Part shown: positions 13,401 through 23,266 of the stretch, piece by piece | Layout: each line of letters opens with the position of its first letter | Numbering within the stretch: the stretch's first letter is position 1 | Source: Varroa destructor | Lineage: Eukaryota; Arthropoda; Arachnida; Mesostigmata; Varroidae | DNA: 64,000 nucleotides | Direction: 5' to 3' | Assembly: GCF_002443255.2 (NCBI RefSeq) | Contig: NW_019211459.1 | Location: 6,860,082-6,924,081 of the forward strand | The notes under the pieces: model-generated | Database searches by the model: none | What the model saw: only the letters and a program-made list of their open reading frames with translations | Told to the model about the DNA's origin: nothing | Position numbers and translations under genes: made by a program

Positions 13401-16400
13401 AGATACCTTTGACACGGTTCCTTGCCCTTGACAATACCGAAGCGCTATCCATCCCACTATCAGCACTAGCATCAAATTCTGAGTCTTCATCTATGGATAT
13501 CCAGCAGCCATGCACACCCGCACGAAATGCTACCGAGTGTCCTTTAAACCAGACTTTTAGTAAATTTGCAACTCCTCCGATTCCAGCGCCTCGTTCTGCT
13601 ATCAAAAACAATACAATCACCAAGCAAACAAGTGCGAGTAACGTTCTGGGTTTCGACAGGGACGTCCAGGCAGTCCAAGGTAACTGAAAGTTTTTTCTAC
13701 CACCTACGTGAACTCTCCAAATTGGTCTCTTACTTTGTTTCTGACGACCAATAGTATTTTTCCTGCTGGAAGGTTCGTTTATGCGAAAACAGCAGTTTGC
13801 TTATCGAGTATGGGAACATTGGGAAGAGTGACTTCTATATGATAAGCTAGCGAAGTTAACTGAAACAATTTTTTGAAACACATTAGAAACAGTTGACTTG
13901 AAATTTTAATACTACCCAAGTTTCATATTTGTGAAAATGTGCACTGATCATAAATTTAATACTAGATAAGAGATAATAATAGATTTTCTTTTTCATTGAC
14001 TAAATTTTAAAATTTTTTTAAAGTTAGATGGAACAGTTAAGATTTTTTGCATTTTATCGAACCTTTATTGTACGATGAAGAAGAAAAGTAACCACTTGTC
14101 TGGTTGTTCTAAAGCACATCTCCAATGCCAAACAAAATATCGTCTTATAAAAGTGATTACATAATGTGTCAAGATCACTCTGGAGACCGTGTAAGCCAAT
14201 GTTATTTCGAACTTATCTGAAACAATATATGACAAAACAAAATAAAAAAAATAACACAAAAAAAGAGAAAAATTAGATGAATTAGGTTGCCTTTGAGTAC
14301 AACTCATTATAGTGACCGCGTACGCGTGTACATATCATACTAAACTAAGTATCGTATTCTCATGCTTAAGTGCCACACTATTTTTTCAGTTGAATCGAGG
14401 AGAAGTATGGACGTCGGTATTCCTATAGGGCATCGTGAGCAAAAAATACTAGTGCCGATATAACCCAAATAATATACATTACTGATTAACGAAATAATGA
14501 ATGAAGCGTAGAAATCGCTTAAGATTCTCAATCCGTTAAAAATCTCAATCTTATTTCTCAAGTCCCTACTTATTGCTGCTTTAAGTTTACTCGGTGATTT
14601 TATTTACCAACACGGTGAAATAATCGTGTTCTCATAGACCATCGTCGAAAGTACGCAATGTCGTCGACATATGTATTATGTTCCAAAACTAGACTAACGC
14701 TGCGCACAGCGCTAGGTGTTATGCAGACACGCACTTAAAACGGTCTTGTAGGCCTCGTCGTCGTTGCGTGCGCAGCAGCAACCGAGGTCACACCTCATAC
14801 CTCGCTCTGTGGAAGCTGCTATTGTGTATGAGCAAGGCTTCGTTCCTAATACAGCTCGAAATTGCGGAAAAAGCTGCCGCTGTTCATATTAGGAACGAGC
14901 ACTCGTGAGCATACGTCGCTTCGCATCGTGTCTTTGAAGCATGTCAAGAGGCAATATTAGTAGCATATCCCACCCACAAGGATCATGCAGGATTTTTCCA
15001 GGCCAAGTCAATTACATATGATAGATTGACATCGCGACAAGCGTATAGGAAGAACTGGATTATGGCGTTTTTAGCACGGAACGATCCACTAGCCTTGCTG
15101 CAACCTGAAAAGATATCCCCTAGACGCGCAATAAGCTTTAATAAGGAAGCGGTCAAAACTTTATAATAATATAAAGTTTTGTATAATATAAAGTCTCAAT
15201 AACTTATGAATTTATATAATTTTACTCTCCCAAATACATTTAACCTAGACGAGGCTTCCTTTTTCACGGTATTGGACGCTTTGAAAGTAATTTCGCTAAA
15301 AAAGCAACCATCACAGGCGCTTAAATGAGAGAAAATTATTATAACAATGCTCGCCTTCGTGCGTGCAAGTCTCGTCATCTTTCATGTCTCCTATTTCAAC
15401 TAACAAACAGTCGGTGGGCAATCAATTGAAGCCATCTAGAAATTTCACCCATTGTCGAACTTGACCAAAAAAGGCTGAGACGCGTAGTAAAATGACTGTT
15501 CATCACAACGTAGCTGAAGATTAACCACTACGCTTCAAATTTCCGAGAAAATATGCGCCCGTTTTATAGAGACACATAAATGATTGAGACTATACAGCAA
15601 TTAATCTCATCTATTTACTGATGATGGCGTTGTTGTGATCATTGGTTACTTTGAAGTGCATTTGATTTTGGTGGTTTTATGACTATAGATAAGCTCGTAG
15701 TGGAATTACTAAAAGAAAAAAAAAGTAAGAGCAGCGGATTTTCAGGTTCCTACAAGACAAGAATGCAAAGAGAAATTGCTGAGTGAGTCGGAATATTGAA
15801 ATATACAGTTGTCAATGTAGATCAGAAGGTACTAGAGTAAGGTGCATCGGTCATCAAGAAAAACAGGGAACAAAGATTGAAAACGGTGCACAACGCAGCA
15901 AGGACCCAGGATTATTCTAGACGAGTCACAAAAAGACCAATTTATAGTGGTCTGTCAAAATGGCAAAACGCGGAGTCAGTAGGTCCATAGAGACCCTCTG
16001 ATATTGTATTAAAATAAGTAGTTTTAACTGCCATACACTCGAAAAAATGTCGTATAAACTCTCTTCACATGAATCAGACAATTCCATTAGGTAGTTGACG
16101 ACTGGAAAAAGGTTTGTTTTTCAGATGAATCTTATTTCCAAGGTTTTAGCGAGTAATGCTCAATATGTTTATAATTGTGCCAGCCTGAGTAAATTGGAGG
16201 GTTAAACATCGGAACAAATAAGTCGTGTAGGCCGTTGTTTCCATTCACGAACTCGTGCAGGCCGTTGTTTCCATTCACGAACTCGTGTAGGCGGTTATTT
16301 CCATTCACGAACTCGTGCAGGCCGTTATTTCCATTCACGATGCAAGACTTTTGTATTATTACCGGATTATGAAAATATGCCAACACGGTGGGATAATTCA

Positions 16401-18236
16401 GATGAAATATCTGCCCCAGGTACCAGAATGGTCCCCGGATGGGACCAGAGTGGTTTCCGGTTGAAGACTTATAATGTCATATAACGAAGCGTGTTATGCC
16501 ATGCCTAAAAATTGATCCGACTTGGATCCGATAGAAAACCTGCGGCATTAGATCATATTTGCTATCATAAAAAAGCAGAGAGAGGTTTTACATAAAAGAA
16601 ACTGAATACAGACAATCATGCAGACATTTAGTATAGGTGCGGAGCTACGTTTTATCAAATTCAATATTCAGTGCAAATGTTATAAGCCTTCTTTGATTGG
16701 CTATTGATCGTATGCTAATGGGTGTGTAGGCTGAAAGCCAAATTAAAGCATGCCTGTTCGGATAGATTACAATGTGTTCGAAAACTATTAAGCATTTCTC
16801 GTGACCATTTTCCATAGAGAGGCTACGCCTGTCAATCATGGATCATCACGACTCATACAGACCTAAGATTGATCAAGGTTGCTTTGGGAAATGGCGTGTA
16901 CTCTTTCTATGGCGCTCTACTTCGCACAGCATGGCGGAACTTTAGAATTTTATTACTACTTTCGATAGAAGAATCTGAATCTATAGCACAGCCCGATAGA
17001 CGAGGTGCGTAAGAGGTATCATTAAATATGGCAAATACCGTCAGAAAATTTCAGAGGACAATTATCTCTCCGTAGAACTAAATAATATTTACAGAAGTGC
17101 CACAAAATGATCATCAGTCAGGGCCGTCAGAGTATCGCGAACTATAAATCCAATAAGGCAGACGTTTATTTTCGAAAATGAACTGCTCGTTGCGGGCATC
17201 TCCGATGTGGACTACCGTCCTATCGTACCGTATCGTGTCGAATAGGCAGAGTCAATGGATTATCAGTTATTCTCACAGAGGACAAAAGCATTAGTAGTTT
17301 CGCTTAGGTTCGTTCGCTTCTGCTGTTCGACAGAATCAATCACATCCGACTTGAGTAAATTTACTGCTTATTTGTATACGAATACCTGCTTCCCTTAAAA
17401 GAAATTTAATAAGTATTTAGGTAACGTAGACTTATTTAAAATAAGTCTACGTTACCTAAATACTAAATACCACTTATTAATAAGTGGTATTTGACCGTGC
17501 CAATCTCTTGAATTGGATTTTTAGCAAAAACCCAGTAGGGGCCTATATTATAGACCCACTATGCAGGGCCACATGAGCTAACGACAGAGGCATTGTTTTC
17601 GAAAGAAACTAACGATTTATTGCTTACTTGTTTTAGGCTGCAAAATAAGAGCCCCTGAAGAATACATTGACGTGTCATTTTTTTTTCACACGGCAGCGGT
17701 TTTTCTCAACGGCCGCGTTCAGTTAATTTAGGCCTACTAAATTTATTCTATATAGACCTACATAGAAAGTAAAATGGACAATAGTAACCCGACAATATTT
17801 ACAGCACAAAAAGTAACATAGCGATATGTTTATTAAATTACCGAACGGACTTCGTCATTACAATTTGTATTGAACCTAGCTATATAGTGTACCAATTAGA
17901 TCATTTTACATCGCAATAAGACCCAGTTTTGAATGAGTTCTTAGATCTGGGCGTTTGTTTGCGTCTGTGATATGCACACGATTTAGAAATCATAGCGTGT
18001 ACTGTAAACATCAGAAATACTAACTATTCTGTTAAATATCTCTGCTCTCGATGGTAGGTTCGGCCCGACTACCACCAGTAAGCCTTGCTACCAAGGTCCG
18101 TCGCGTTCTAGTCCGCTCGCAGAGCACCCGAACGTTTGGCGATAACAACACCAATAACAACCAGAACAGCATGCGGGCATTTTTGCACCATCAACCACCG
18201 AAAGCCAACTTCATTAAAAAACCCACCTGGAAATGA
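7213..18236 (+). CDS. KIF18A: kinesin-8 family motor protein (KIF18A / Klp67A-like), 19 exons
   Basis: A plus-end-directed microtubule motor; members of this family dampen microtubule plus-end dynamics and help align chromosomes in mitosis. CDS join: 7213-7401, 7682-7818, 8008-8149, 8331-8418, 8533-8700, 9003-9115, 9387-9484, 9732-9828, 10058-10146, 10452-10536, 10851-10947, 11423-11517, 11741-11804, 12002-12156, 12517-12639, 12874-12942, 13061-13123, 13403-13679, 18058-18236. All introns are GT-AG, all phases agree, and the total is 2328 bases, giving 775 residues. Motor domain about residues 80-425: MAVAVRIRP at 80, P-loop GATGSGKT 181-188, switch I SSRSH 296-300, switch II DLAGSER 326-332, then [17 protein letters not shown] and [17 protein letters not shown]. 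The LIFDPK segment and [20 protein letters not shown] are kinesin-8 hallmarks. A glutamine-rich coiled-coil-like stretch follows at about 436-490, then a Ser/Pro-rich tail. The length is close to Klp67A and somewhat shorter than vertebrate KIF18A. The first exon and the start codon are the least certain parts; an alternative ATG lies at 7297. Confidence 0.9.
7682..7818 (+). CDS. KIF18A: kinesin-8 exon 2 (motor start, MAVAVRIRP)
   Basis: Residues 64-108 plus a split codon. It holds the beta-1 strand [18 protein letters not shown] typical of kinesin motors. The acceptor CAG at 7679-7681 has a weak pyrimidine tract. The donor GTTCGT is weak but gives phase 2, which rebuilds Q109 followed by LIFDPK, aligning without a gap to kinesin-8 proteins. 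Confidence 0.88.
8008..8149 (+). CDS. KIF18A: kinesin-8 exon 3
   Basis: Residues 110-156, [13 protein letters not shown] through [15 protein letters not shown]. The FDPK and FDRVFDE segments are conserved in kinesin-8. Acceptor TAG at 8005-8007, donor GTATGG, phase 0 exit. Confidence 0.92.
8331..8418 (+). CDS. KIF18A: kinesin-8 exon 4 (first half of P-loop)
   Basis: Residues 157-185, [19 protein letters not shown] to AYGATGS. The donor GTAAGT splits the second glycine codon of the P-loop GATGSG/K, so the ATP-binding loop is divided between exons 4 and 5. Confidence 0.95.
8533..8700 (+). CDS. KIF18A: kinesin-8 exon 5 (KTHTM, alpha-2 onward)
   Basis: Completes the P-loop with KTHTMMG and continues through [14 protein letters not shown] to [17 protein letters not shown]. 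The motif [14 protein letters not shown] is the kinesin beta-strand/helix around NE. Acceptor TTTTAG, donor GTAAGT, phase 1 exit. Confidence 0.95.
9003..9115 (+). CDS. KIF18A: kinesin-8 exon 6
   Basis: Residues 243-279, with [19 protein letters not shown] and the helix ending ILELIQ. This corresponds to the LxIRED...V..L segment of kinesins. Acceptor TTTCAG, donor GTGAAT, phase 0 exit. Confidence 0.93.
9387..9484 (+). CDS. KIF18A: kinesin-8 exon 7 (switch I, SSRSH)
   Basis: Residues 280-311. It contains [16 protein letters not shown], that is switch I SSRSH at 296-300. Acceptor ATATAG, donor GTAAGT within AATAAGTAAGT, phase 2 exit joined cleanly to exon 8. Confidence 0.94.
9732..9828 (+). 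CDS. KIF18A: kinesin-8 exon 8 (switch II, DLAGSER)
   Basis: Residues 313-344, with [15 protein letters not shown] (switch II 326-332) and the loop running into RFK. Acceptor TCACAG, donor GTACAC, phase 0. Confidence 0.95.
10058..10146 (+). CDS. KIF18A: kinesin-8 exon 9
   Basis: Residues 345-373, [20 protein letters not shown] and HVPY. This is the alpha-4 relay helix and the start of the microtubule-binding loop 12 region. Acceptor TTTCAG, donor GTAATC, phase 2. Confidence 0.95.
10452..10536 (+). CDS. KIF18A: kinesin-8 exon 10
   Basis: Residues 375-402, [15 protein letters not shown] then [11 protein letters not shown]. This is the alpha-5/loop 12 microtubule contact and beta-8. Acceptor ATACAG, donor GTAAGT, phase 0. 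Confidence 0.95.
10851..10947 (+). CDS. KIF18A: kinesin-8 exon 11 (end of motor, neck)
   Basis: Residues 403-434, [19 protein letters not shown]. This is the alpha-6 helix and neck linker, equivalent to the YxxTxxTLKYAxRA pattern of kinesins. Acceptor TCTAG, donor GTGAGT, phase 1. Confidence 0.94.
11423..11517 (+). CDS. KIF18A: kinesin-8 exon 12 (coiled-coil start)
   Basis: Residues 436-466. Glutamine/leucine-rich, with [19 protein letters not shown], which looks like the neck coiled coil after the motor. Acceptor TTTCAG, donor GTAAGT, phase 0. Confidence 0.88.
11741..11804 (+). CDS. KIF18A: kinesin-8 exon 13 (coiled coil)
   Basis: Residues 467-487, [16 protein letters not shown], continuing the heptad pattern. 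Acceptor TTTTAG, donor GTAAGT, phase 1. Confidence 0.85.
12002..12156 (+). CDS. KIF18A: kinesin-8 exon 14
   Basis: Residues 489-539. A Ser-rich linker followed by the helical segment [20 protein letters not shown]. Acceptor CTGTAG, donor GTACAC, phase 0. Confidence 0.83.
12517..12639 (+). CDS. KIF18A: kinesin-8 exon 15
   Basis: Residues 540-580. Helical, hydrophilic sequence with [20 protein letters not shown]. Acceptor GTATAG, donor GTAAAA, phase 0 on both sides. Confidence 0.82.
12874..12942 (+). CDS. KIF18A: kinesin-8 exon 16
   Basis: Residues 581-603, a short 69-base phase-0 exon with [17 protein letters not shown]. Acceptor GCACAG, donor GTTGGT. As a 0-0 exon it could be skipped without changing frame. 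Confidence 0.75.
13061..13123 (+). CDS. KIF18A: kinesin-8 exon 17
   Basis: Residues 604-624, a short 63-base phase-0 exon with [17 protein letters not shown]. Acceptor TTTTAG-like (CTTTAG), donor GTAAGA. Confidence 0.78.
13403..13679 (+). CDS. KIF18A: kinesin-8 exon 18 (Ser/Pro-rich tail)
   Basis: Residues 625-716, beginning [15 protein letters not shown] and continuing as a Ser/Thr/Pro-rich region with several possible SP/TP phosphorylation sites. Acceptor TTACAG. The donor GTAACT gives phase 1 and joins to exon 19. If it is not spliced, translation would stop at a TGA three codons further (13685-13687). Confidence 0.82.
14841..14897. repeat. inverted repeat, 11-base perfect arms
   Basis: CGTTCCTAATA at 14841-14851 is mirrored by TATTAGGAACG at 14887-14897, with a 35-base spacer. 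It may form a hairpin in the intron RNA or be a remnant of a small element. No function is evident. Confidence 0.7.
15690..16665 (+). pseudogene. decayed Tc1/mariner-family transposase
   Basis: A broken cut-and-paste DNA transposase on the sense strand of the intron. Recognisable pieces, in different frames and with in-frame stops, are: a helix-turn-helix-like segment near 15770-15810 (REIAE, stop, [11 protein letters not shown]); the first catalytic Asp block [15 protein letters not shown] at about 16097-16142; and near 16519-16550 the [10 protein letters not shown] block, equivalent to the Tc1 SPDLNPIENLW motif around the last acidic residue. A closing segment resembling the Tc1 C-terminus follows at about 16620-16660. 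Stops, frameshifts and an internal repeat insertion make it non-functional. I did not identify terminal inverted repeats. Confidence 0.75.
16224..16340. repeat. 30-base minisatellite, about 3.9 copies
   Basis: Units start at 16224, 16254, 16284 and 16314 (the last is partial, 27 bases), with core TAGGCCGTTGTTTCCATTCA. Copies differ at only a few positions. Because 30 is a multiple of three, the minus strand reads as a 10-residue repeat ([10 protein letters not shown]), which is what makes the small antisense ORF there look regular. It sits inside the transposase fossil. Confidence 0.93.
17412..17464. repeat. perfect palindrome, 26-base arms
   Basis: Arms 17412-17437 and 17439-17464 are exact reverse complements with a single-base centre. 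The next palindrome starts directly at 17465. Confidence 0.95.
17465..17492. repeat. perfect palindrome, 14-base arms, no spacer
   Basis: AAATACCACTTATT at 17465-17478 is followed at once by its exact reverse complement at 17479-17492. It abuts the preceding 53-base palindrome. Confidence 0.95.
18058..18236 (+). CDS. KIF18A: kinesin-8 exon 19 (C-terminal tail)
   Basis: Residues 718-775 and the TGA stop. Basic tail with [17 protein letters not shown], an Asn-rich stretch and a Lys-rich end NFIKKPTWK. The acceptor TAG at 18055-18057 has exactly the phase left by exon 18. The basic character suits the extra microtubule-binding tail known in kinesin-8. The link to exon 18 across 4.4 kb is an inference from phase and composition. 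Confidence 0.68.
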
Positions 18237-20086
18237 GGAGTCAAACGCGGTATGGTCTGCTAGTAAAAAAAATTTATTTACAACCCATGGAATCTACGAT
18301 ACGGGATGGTAGCGATATATTTATGTATATAGCTATGCCACACATGTTTAGTTACCAAGAGTTTTTCTACGGCTGAGAAATTTGTTAAATTCGTTTATCT
18401 TTGAAGCAATTGACTTGGTGGAAATCCATTCAGAAATACCTTTAACTACCGGACGTTTTAGAACATAAGTTCTAAAAAAAAGGACCAAGCCGTCATGATA
18501 CAAGTCTCAAAAGTTAAGAAAAAAAAAATGACCGCTTTGATCGTAGCGTCGCACTGTACTAACGACTTCTACTATGACAGAACGCTCTTGGAGTAGCTGC
18601 AATTGAATCATGCTAGGAACGGGAGAAAAGAATGCACGCTGGTCCACAGATTACTATAGTAACAAGTGTGATATGGACCGGTAACTCAAAAGTTAACTAC
18701 CGACAAAACGTATTTCACTTATACGTAAGAACAAAGACAGCACACTCAAGAACGTATCTACGCGCACAACAGCATGCGGCCGCAACATACGCTTGATTGT
18801 ATATACACAATAGAAATTATTAACTGTTGCAGATCACAATGTAGCTATCTGTGCTGTTCTGTATATACACCCCCTGCTGCCTATATTTTCATAAAAACAA
18901 AAAAGTCTATACACAAAGAGGTGAATGCCTACGAAGTGCGTTCTGATTAACACACTTCGCATTTTGTATTCATTACAAGTGAAGCACAATCATGCTATAA
19001 GCATCAATGCAGGCATATCCCGTCTGTAAGTGAATTCGATTTAATTAAAAAATTTAGTTTGGCAGTATTAAAGCAGCGGCTGTTCAGAATAAGATCGTGC
19101 CTAACCTGAGCTATTTCCCAGGGCAGTTCTATTATATGTCTAACCCTTCGCTTCCATTATGCGCCAGAAATAGCTAAGTCTATTGAACTGACTTCTGTGA
19201 TAGACGAGACATGAATCCTTCGAAGTTTACCGCCAAACGTTAATCAACTATAAAGATTATGATAAAAGTTCTGTTATAAATCCCCAATCAAAGTGCTATG
19301 AATAGAAAAAATGGTAACGTGATGTCACTGCAAATTTCACGAACGGTAATACGTCTGCCCGTCAAAGACAACATACCAGTGCCGAAAATAGTTGTCATCA
19401 TGTATTGTCACTATAAAAATTCGCATTTTTACAAATGCATTTCTATCTACAATATTTTTGTTCTGCTTAATAAATAATGAAGCAATGCAGGTTATCAATG
19501 TCCTATTCTATAACCAGGTTTTCTCACGTTTTATCGTAGTGTCTTTTCGTAGACCTATTTCGTAGCCAAGTGCCGGGAAACAACAAGCAATGGGATACGT
19601 AGTAGTATATAATAGTAAATATGAAATTTATTTTGTTGTGTGAACGATATTGTGTGTTGTTAGGTCGAGAAAAGTAGATATCTACAATAATCCATTGGAC
19701 GTTTTAACTAAAATGCAAGGCAAAAGTTTGCTATACATTTTACTCAGGTGCTGTCTCGTATGCACATTGTGATCGAATAGTATGAGTTATGGCTGATCAG
19801 TAAGTATAACAACAATCAATTTTTCTGTGTACACAAATAAAGCCACTAGCTATAAGAATGATTATTAACAGAAATATTTGGAAATTGTAGTTAATCATTC
19901 TAAAGGGTCGAATGTATCTTCGTTCGTGTGAATTATTTTCGAAACTTCGAATCCTGTAAACTTTATGTCACTTAAATTCATTATCTTCGTATTCATCATA
20001 GATACGTCTTTTAGTAACGGTCAGCCTTTTGGATCCTTAAGAAGACCCTGAGGATCCTAAAGAAGCATTTAGTAAAGTTGATGTAG

Positions 20087-20107
20087 ACAAATGTTTAAAA
20101 CATTTGT
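20087..20107. repeat. short palindrome, 10-base arms
   Basis: ACAAATGTTT at 20087-20096 and AAACATTTGT at 20098-20107 are exact reverse complements with a one-base centre. It lies 11 bases before a longer hairpin. Confidence 0.85.
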
Positions 20108-20118
20108 ATACACTAGTG

Positions 20119-20170
20119 TTCAGAATCGCACACAAAAGGGAATTAGGATTTTTTTGTATGTGATTCTGAA
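20119..20170. repeat. hairpin with 19-base arms
   Basis: Arms 20119-20137 and 20152-20170 pair along their whole length apart from one G-U and one C-A position, around a 14-base loop. It is short for an animal microRNA precursor, so it may be a mobile-element remnant. No direct evidence of transcription. Confidence 0.8.
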
Positions 20171-23100
20171 TAACAGCTATTCGAAATGTATTATGAAGAA
20201 GGACATTTCTATTTTTGAAATAATTATGCTGCCTATATATCGATAGACTGTCGTAAAATATTACCTTCAGACTAACGCGTACGGGAAGCGAGGTACCACG
20301 AGTGCCACGAAAAGTAACGAGTTTAATGATCAAACAGGCGATGATATGTTATAGCGGGCTTACTCATGTCACAATTCGATATTGCAACGATATGTAATAA
20401 TTACAGTGTTATTTTTGTGTATCCTACAAGACATGAGTGTGTATTACTACGTCCATCTTACATAGTTTATTTGTTATTGAAAATACATCTCAAATGATCC
20501 GAAGTGCGATGGATGATAGATAGTCTACTGATATTTTACGCTTCTCCTTTGGCAAAATATTGAACGCTCTTACTTTTCCAATTTTGAGCAGTTTGACTAA
20601 GCTGAGAAAACACATTGAAGCCACTTAGTGAGCAGAAAATATGCTTGTGTGCATGCTGTCTGTTACAATAAATCGCTAGATCACAGATTGAATAACGTAC
20701 TTCGAACGTTAGAGGTATAGCCGTTGTCTACTGAGAGGGTGTAGCCCATCCGTGTTGACAAACGGTGGTAGCTAACAGAAATTGTAATCGATCGAACTCC
20801 TCTCCAAACCAAAGTGTAATTAACAATGAACACACCTAAAAACATGATGAATAGCCAAACAACATTTTTCCGGTGTGCATGTACGTTCTGTGCTATACAT
20901 AAGTCAATAGTGACATTATCGCCTGTGTGAATCCTCATACTTGAATTTTCTCCCATGTACTACGTGCAACAATGCACAAAACTGTACGCACAGCACTGCT
21001 TCAAAACGCTAATAAACTTGTATCAGATTTTACTCACAAAAATTTCTTTTTCAATTGAATAAGAAATAAAAATCTCGTTGGATTTTGGTCTTAGTCATAC
21101 CGAATATAAAATTTAAATTTTATTAAATGTTATTTCGGAGTACTACAGGATAAGAAAAATGCGGTTCGATTTCGTAGTGTTTTCTTTTTGTTTTTTTTTT
21201 AAATAATGGTTAGTCTAAAAGGCACCCTTTGACAAGTTCAAACTTTTAATTTGTTCGATCTGCTGCAAAGCTCGACGTAATCTAACTATTCAAATCTAAT
21301 TATTCGATCTGAGAACTCCGAATACAGCGCAGTGTTTTAGCTAATAATCATACTAGCGAGTGACATACGCAAACACGGTAGCATGATTTTGCAAAAAAAA
21401 CTATGCATAAAAGCGGAAGGTAATCCCATAGTAACGACAAGAACGAACATGTATAGGATCGCAACGTTCGCTCTGCGGAGCCCCGACTCGAGTTACACGG
21501 AGTGACATACCAAGCTTTAGGCCCATAGACCTGATGTTATTAAAAATGTACATTATTATTTACTTTTTTATTATTATATTACATTATTATTATTACATTC
21601 GAATTCTCGCTTTCTCACCCCCTATTTCCTTAATCTAGTCCTATTCTCGTCAATATGCGAAAATAAACTATAAACTGTGAAGCAATTATAGCTTTCGCGT
21701 TAGGTGATGTTTTTCTAAAGAACATCGTTCACCAAGGTGCTCAAAAGCGTCAATGCTATCGCAATCAAATGTTCTTCTTAGCCAGATTTACTGCTCGGCG
21801 TTCTTTTGTACAAGTCCAATACAGGGTGCTGACTTCATGTTTATACCGTAGCGAGCTGGCGCCAAAACAGTTTCGAATTTTTATCACTGAGGGCGCCAGT
21901 TGTTCCTTTGTTCCTATTCGCAAACAGAGCAGACTTGGCGGTGGCTATGGACGCCGGCGATTTTTAAAGTAAAAGTCAGTCGTGTATTATTTTTGACGAA
22001 ATTAATCGAGATTGTGAAAGTCTGCGTGCGCAGTGCATTGTGCATTAACGTAAGGTTAACCGCAAGAGATAAAACTAAGTCCGTGTTGTTCTATGCCGAC
22101 GCGAAAACGAAACAACTTCGCAGACTATTCTTAGGCTATCCTTTCTGAAAGCAATTGAATTTGTCGAGTGGCCCGGCTCTGTGGGTGTTTGTCGTGGAAG
22201 CGCGCGAATCCAGTTTTGAACCAGTACTCCAGAAGCTTCAAGTCCTTATTTCTGTGATGTTCCTAACGTCGGTGAGTTATCCAACGGGATAAATGACTAG
22301 AAAACTGTCATTGTCAGGTTAGGAAACAACTGGCGATATTTTAAGATTGTTCGAATACAGGTCTCAAATAGCTAATGAAAAACTTTCTTATCAACGAAAT
22401 GACGATCATTCCGTGTCCGGTGAACCGCTCACTACAAACTCTCCAATCTACTGAATATCACCAGCTAGTCAGCGAGTATTTTGTTAGCTATGCATAGTTC
22501 TAGCTAGTGAGGTATACAAAAAATGCATAGAAATTACCTAATAAAGTTTCAGAGAACAATTGGCACCCCGAATCGGACTTAAAGGAGCTCTTTTTCGTAC
22601 GATTTCAGATGTTCGAAGTACGATATGCATAGACTTCAACTTACCTAATCTATTTCACTTTAGATTTGAAATTCGTGTGTACAATTGAAGTTTCTTTCAT
22701 AACTTAATTTCCCCATGAGAAGAGCAACCGCTAGTGAGTACATTGTATATCTAATTTCACTACTATCGAACAGTTCATGTGATACACAGTGTGAACTTTC
22801 TACTAGCGTCTGGCAGCTCTGGCAGCAGCTTAAGTTCAGGGATGTATGGCCCTGGCCCACACAGGTGGCTTTCTTGGCCTGCCGGTCAACCGGCTGACAA
22901 ATCTGTTTGCATTAACTGCTCTGCATGCGACAGACGGAGAAAAGCCTGAACTGTGAACAAAATGTGCCTGGAAGCCTCAGGCAAGCTGATTATATATATA
23001 TGCAGTGTATGAGGATATCTCCTCGTTAGAGATGCAGCCTAAGAACCCGCCGCTGTTCTGAACGCTTTTTGCCAGGTGTGCCTTCGGGGCCCGAAGGAAA

Positions 23101-23224
23101 TCGACAAGAGTGCCTTGAGTAGACAGCGGAGAATTCGAAACACTATGATGTGATTATACTCTCCAGAATATATTCCGGCTACATAGTCGCGAAGAAAACA
23201 GGATAACGCTTAAACAAATTAACG

Positions 23225-23225
<1 letters not shown>

Positions 23226-23262
<37 letters not shown>
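23226..23262. repeat. TA microsatellite
   Basis: About 18 uninterrupted TA units. A plain simple-sequence repeat. Confidence 0.95.

Positions 23263-23266
<4 letters not shown>

Larger units (their letters stand above)
13680..18057. other. last kinesin intron, 4.4 kb
   Basis: By far the longest intron of the kinesin gene; the others are about 100 to 560 bases. It contains an 11-base-arm inverted repeat (14841-14897), a Tc1/mariner-like fossil, a minisatellite and the twin palindromes, listed separately. I see no further exon with matching phase. Confidence 0.65.

Noticed and set aside
16132..16386. Minus-strand ORF with a repeating [10 protein letters not shown] peptide
   Set aside because: It is the antisense reading of the 30-base minisatellite inside a transposase fossil, not a gene.
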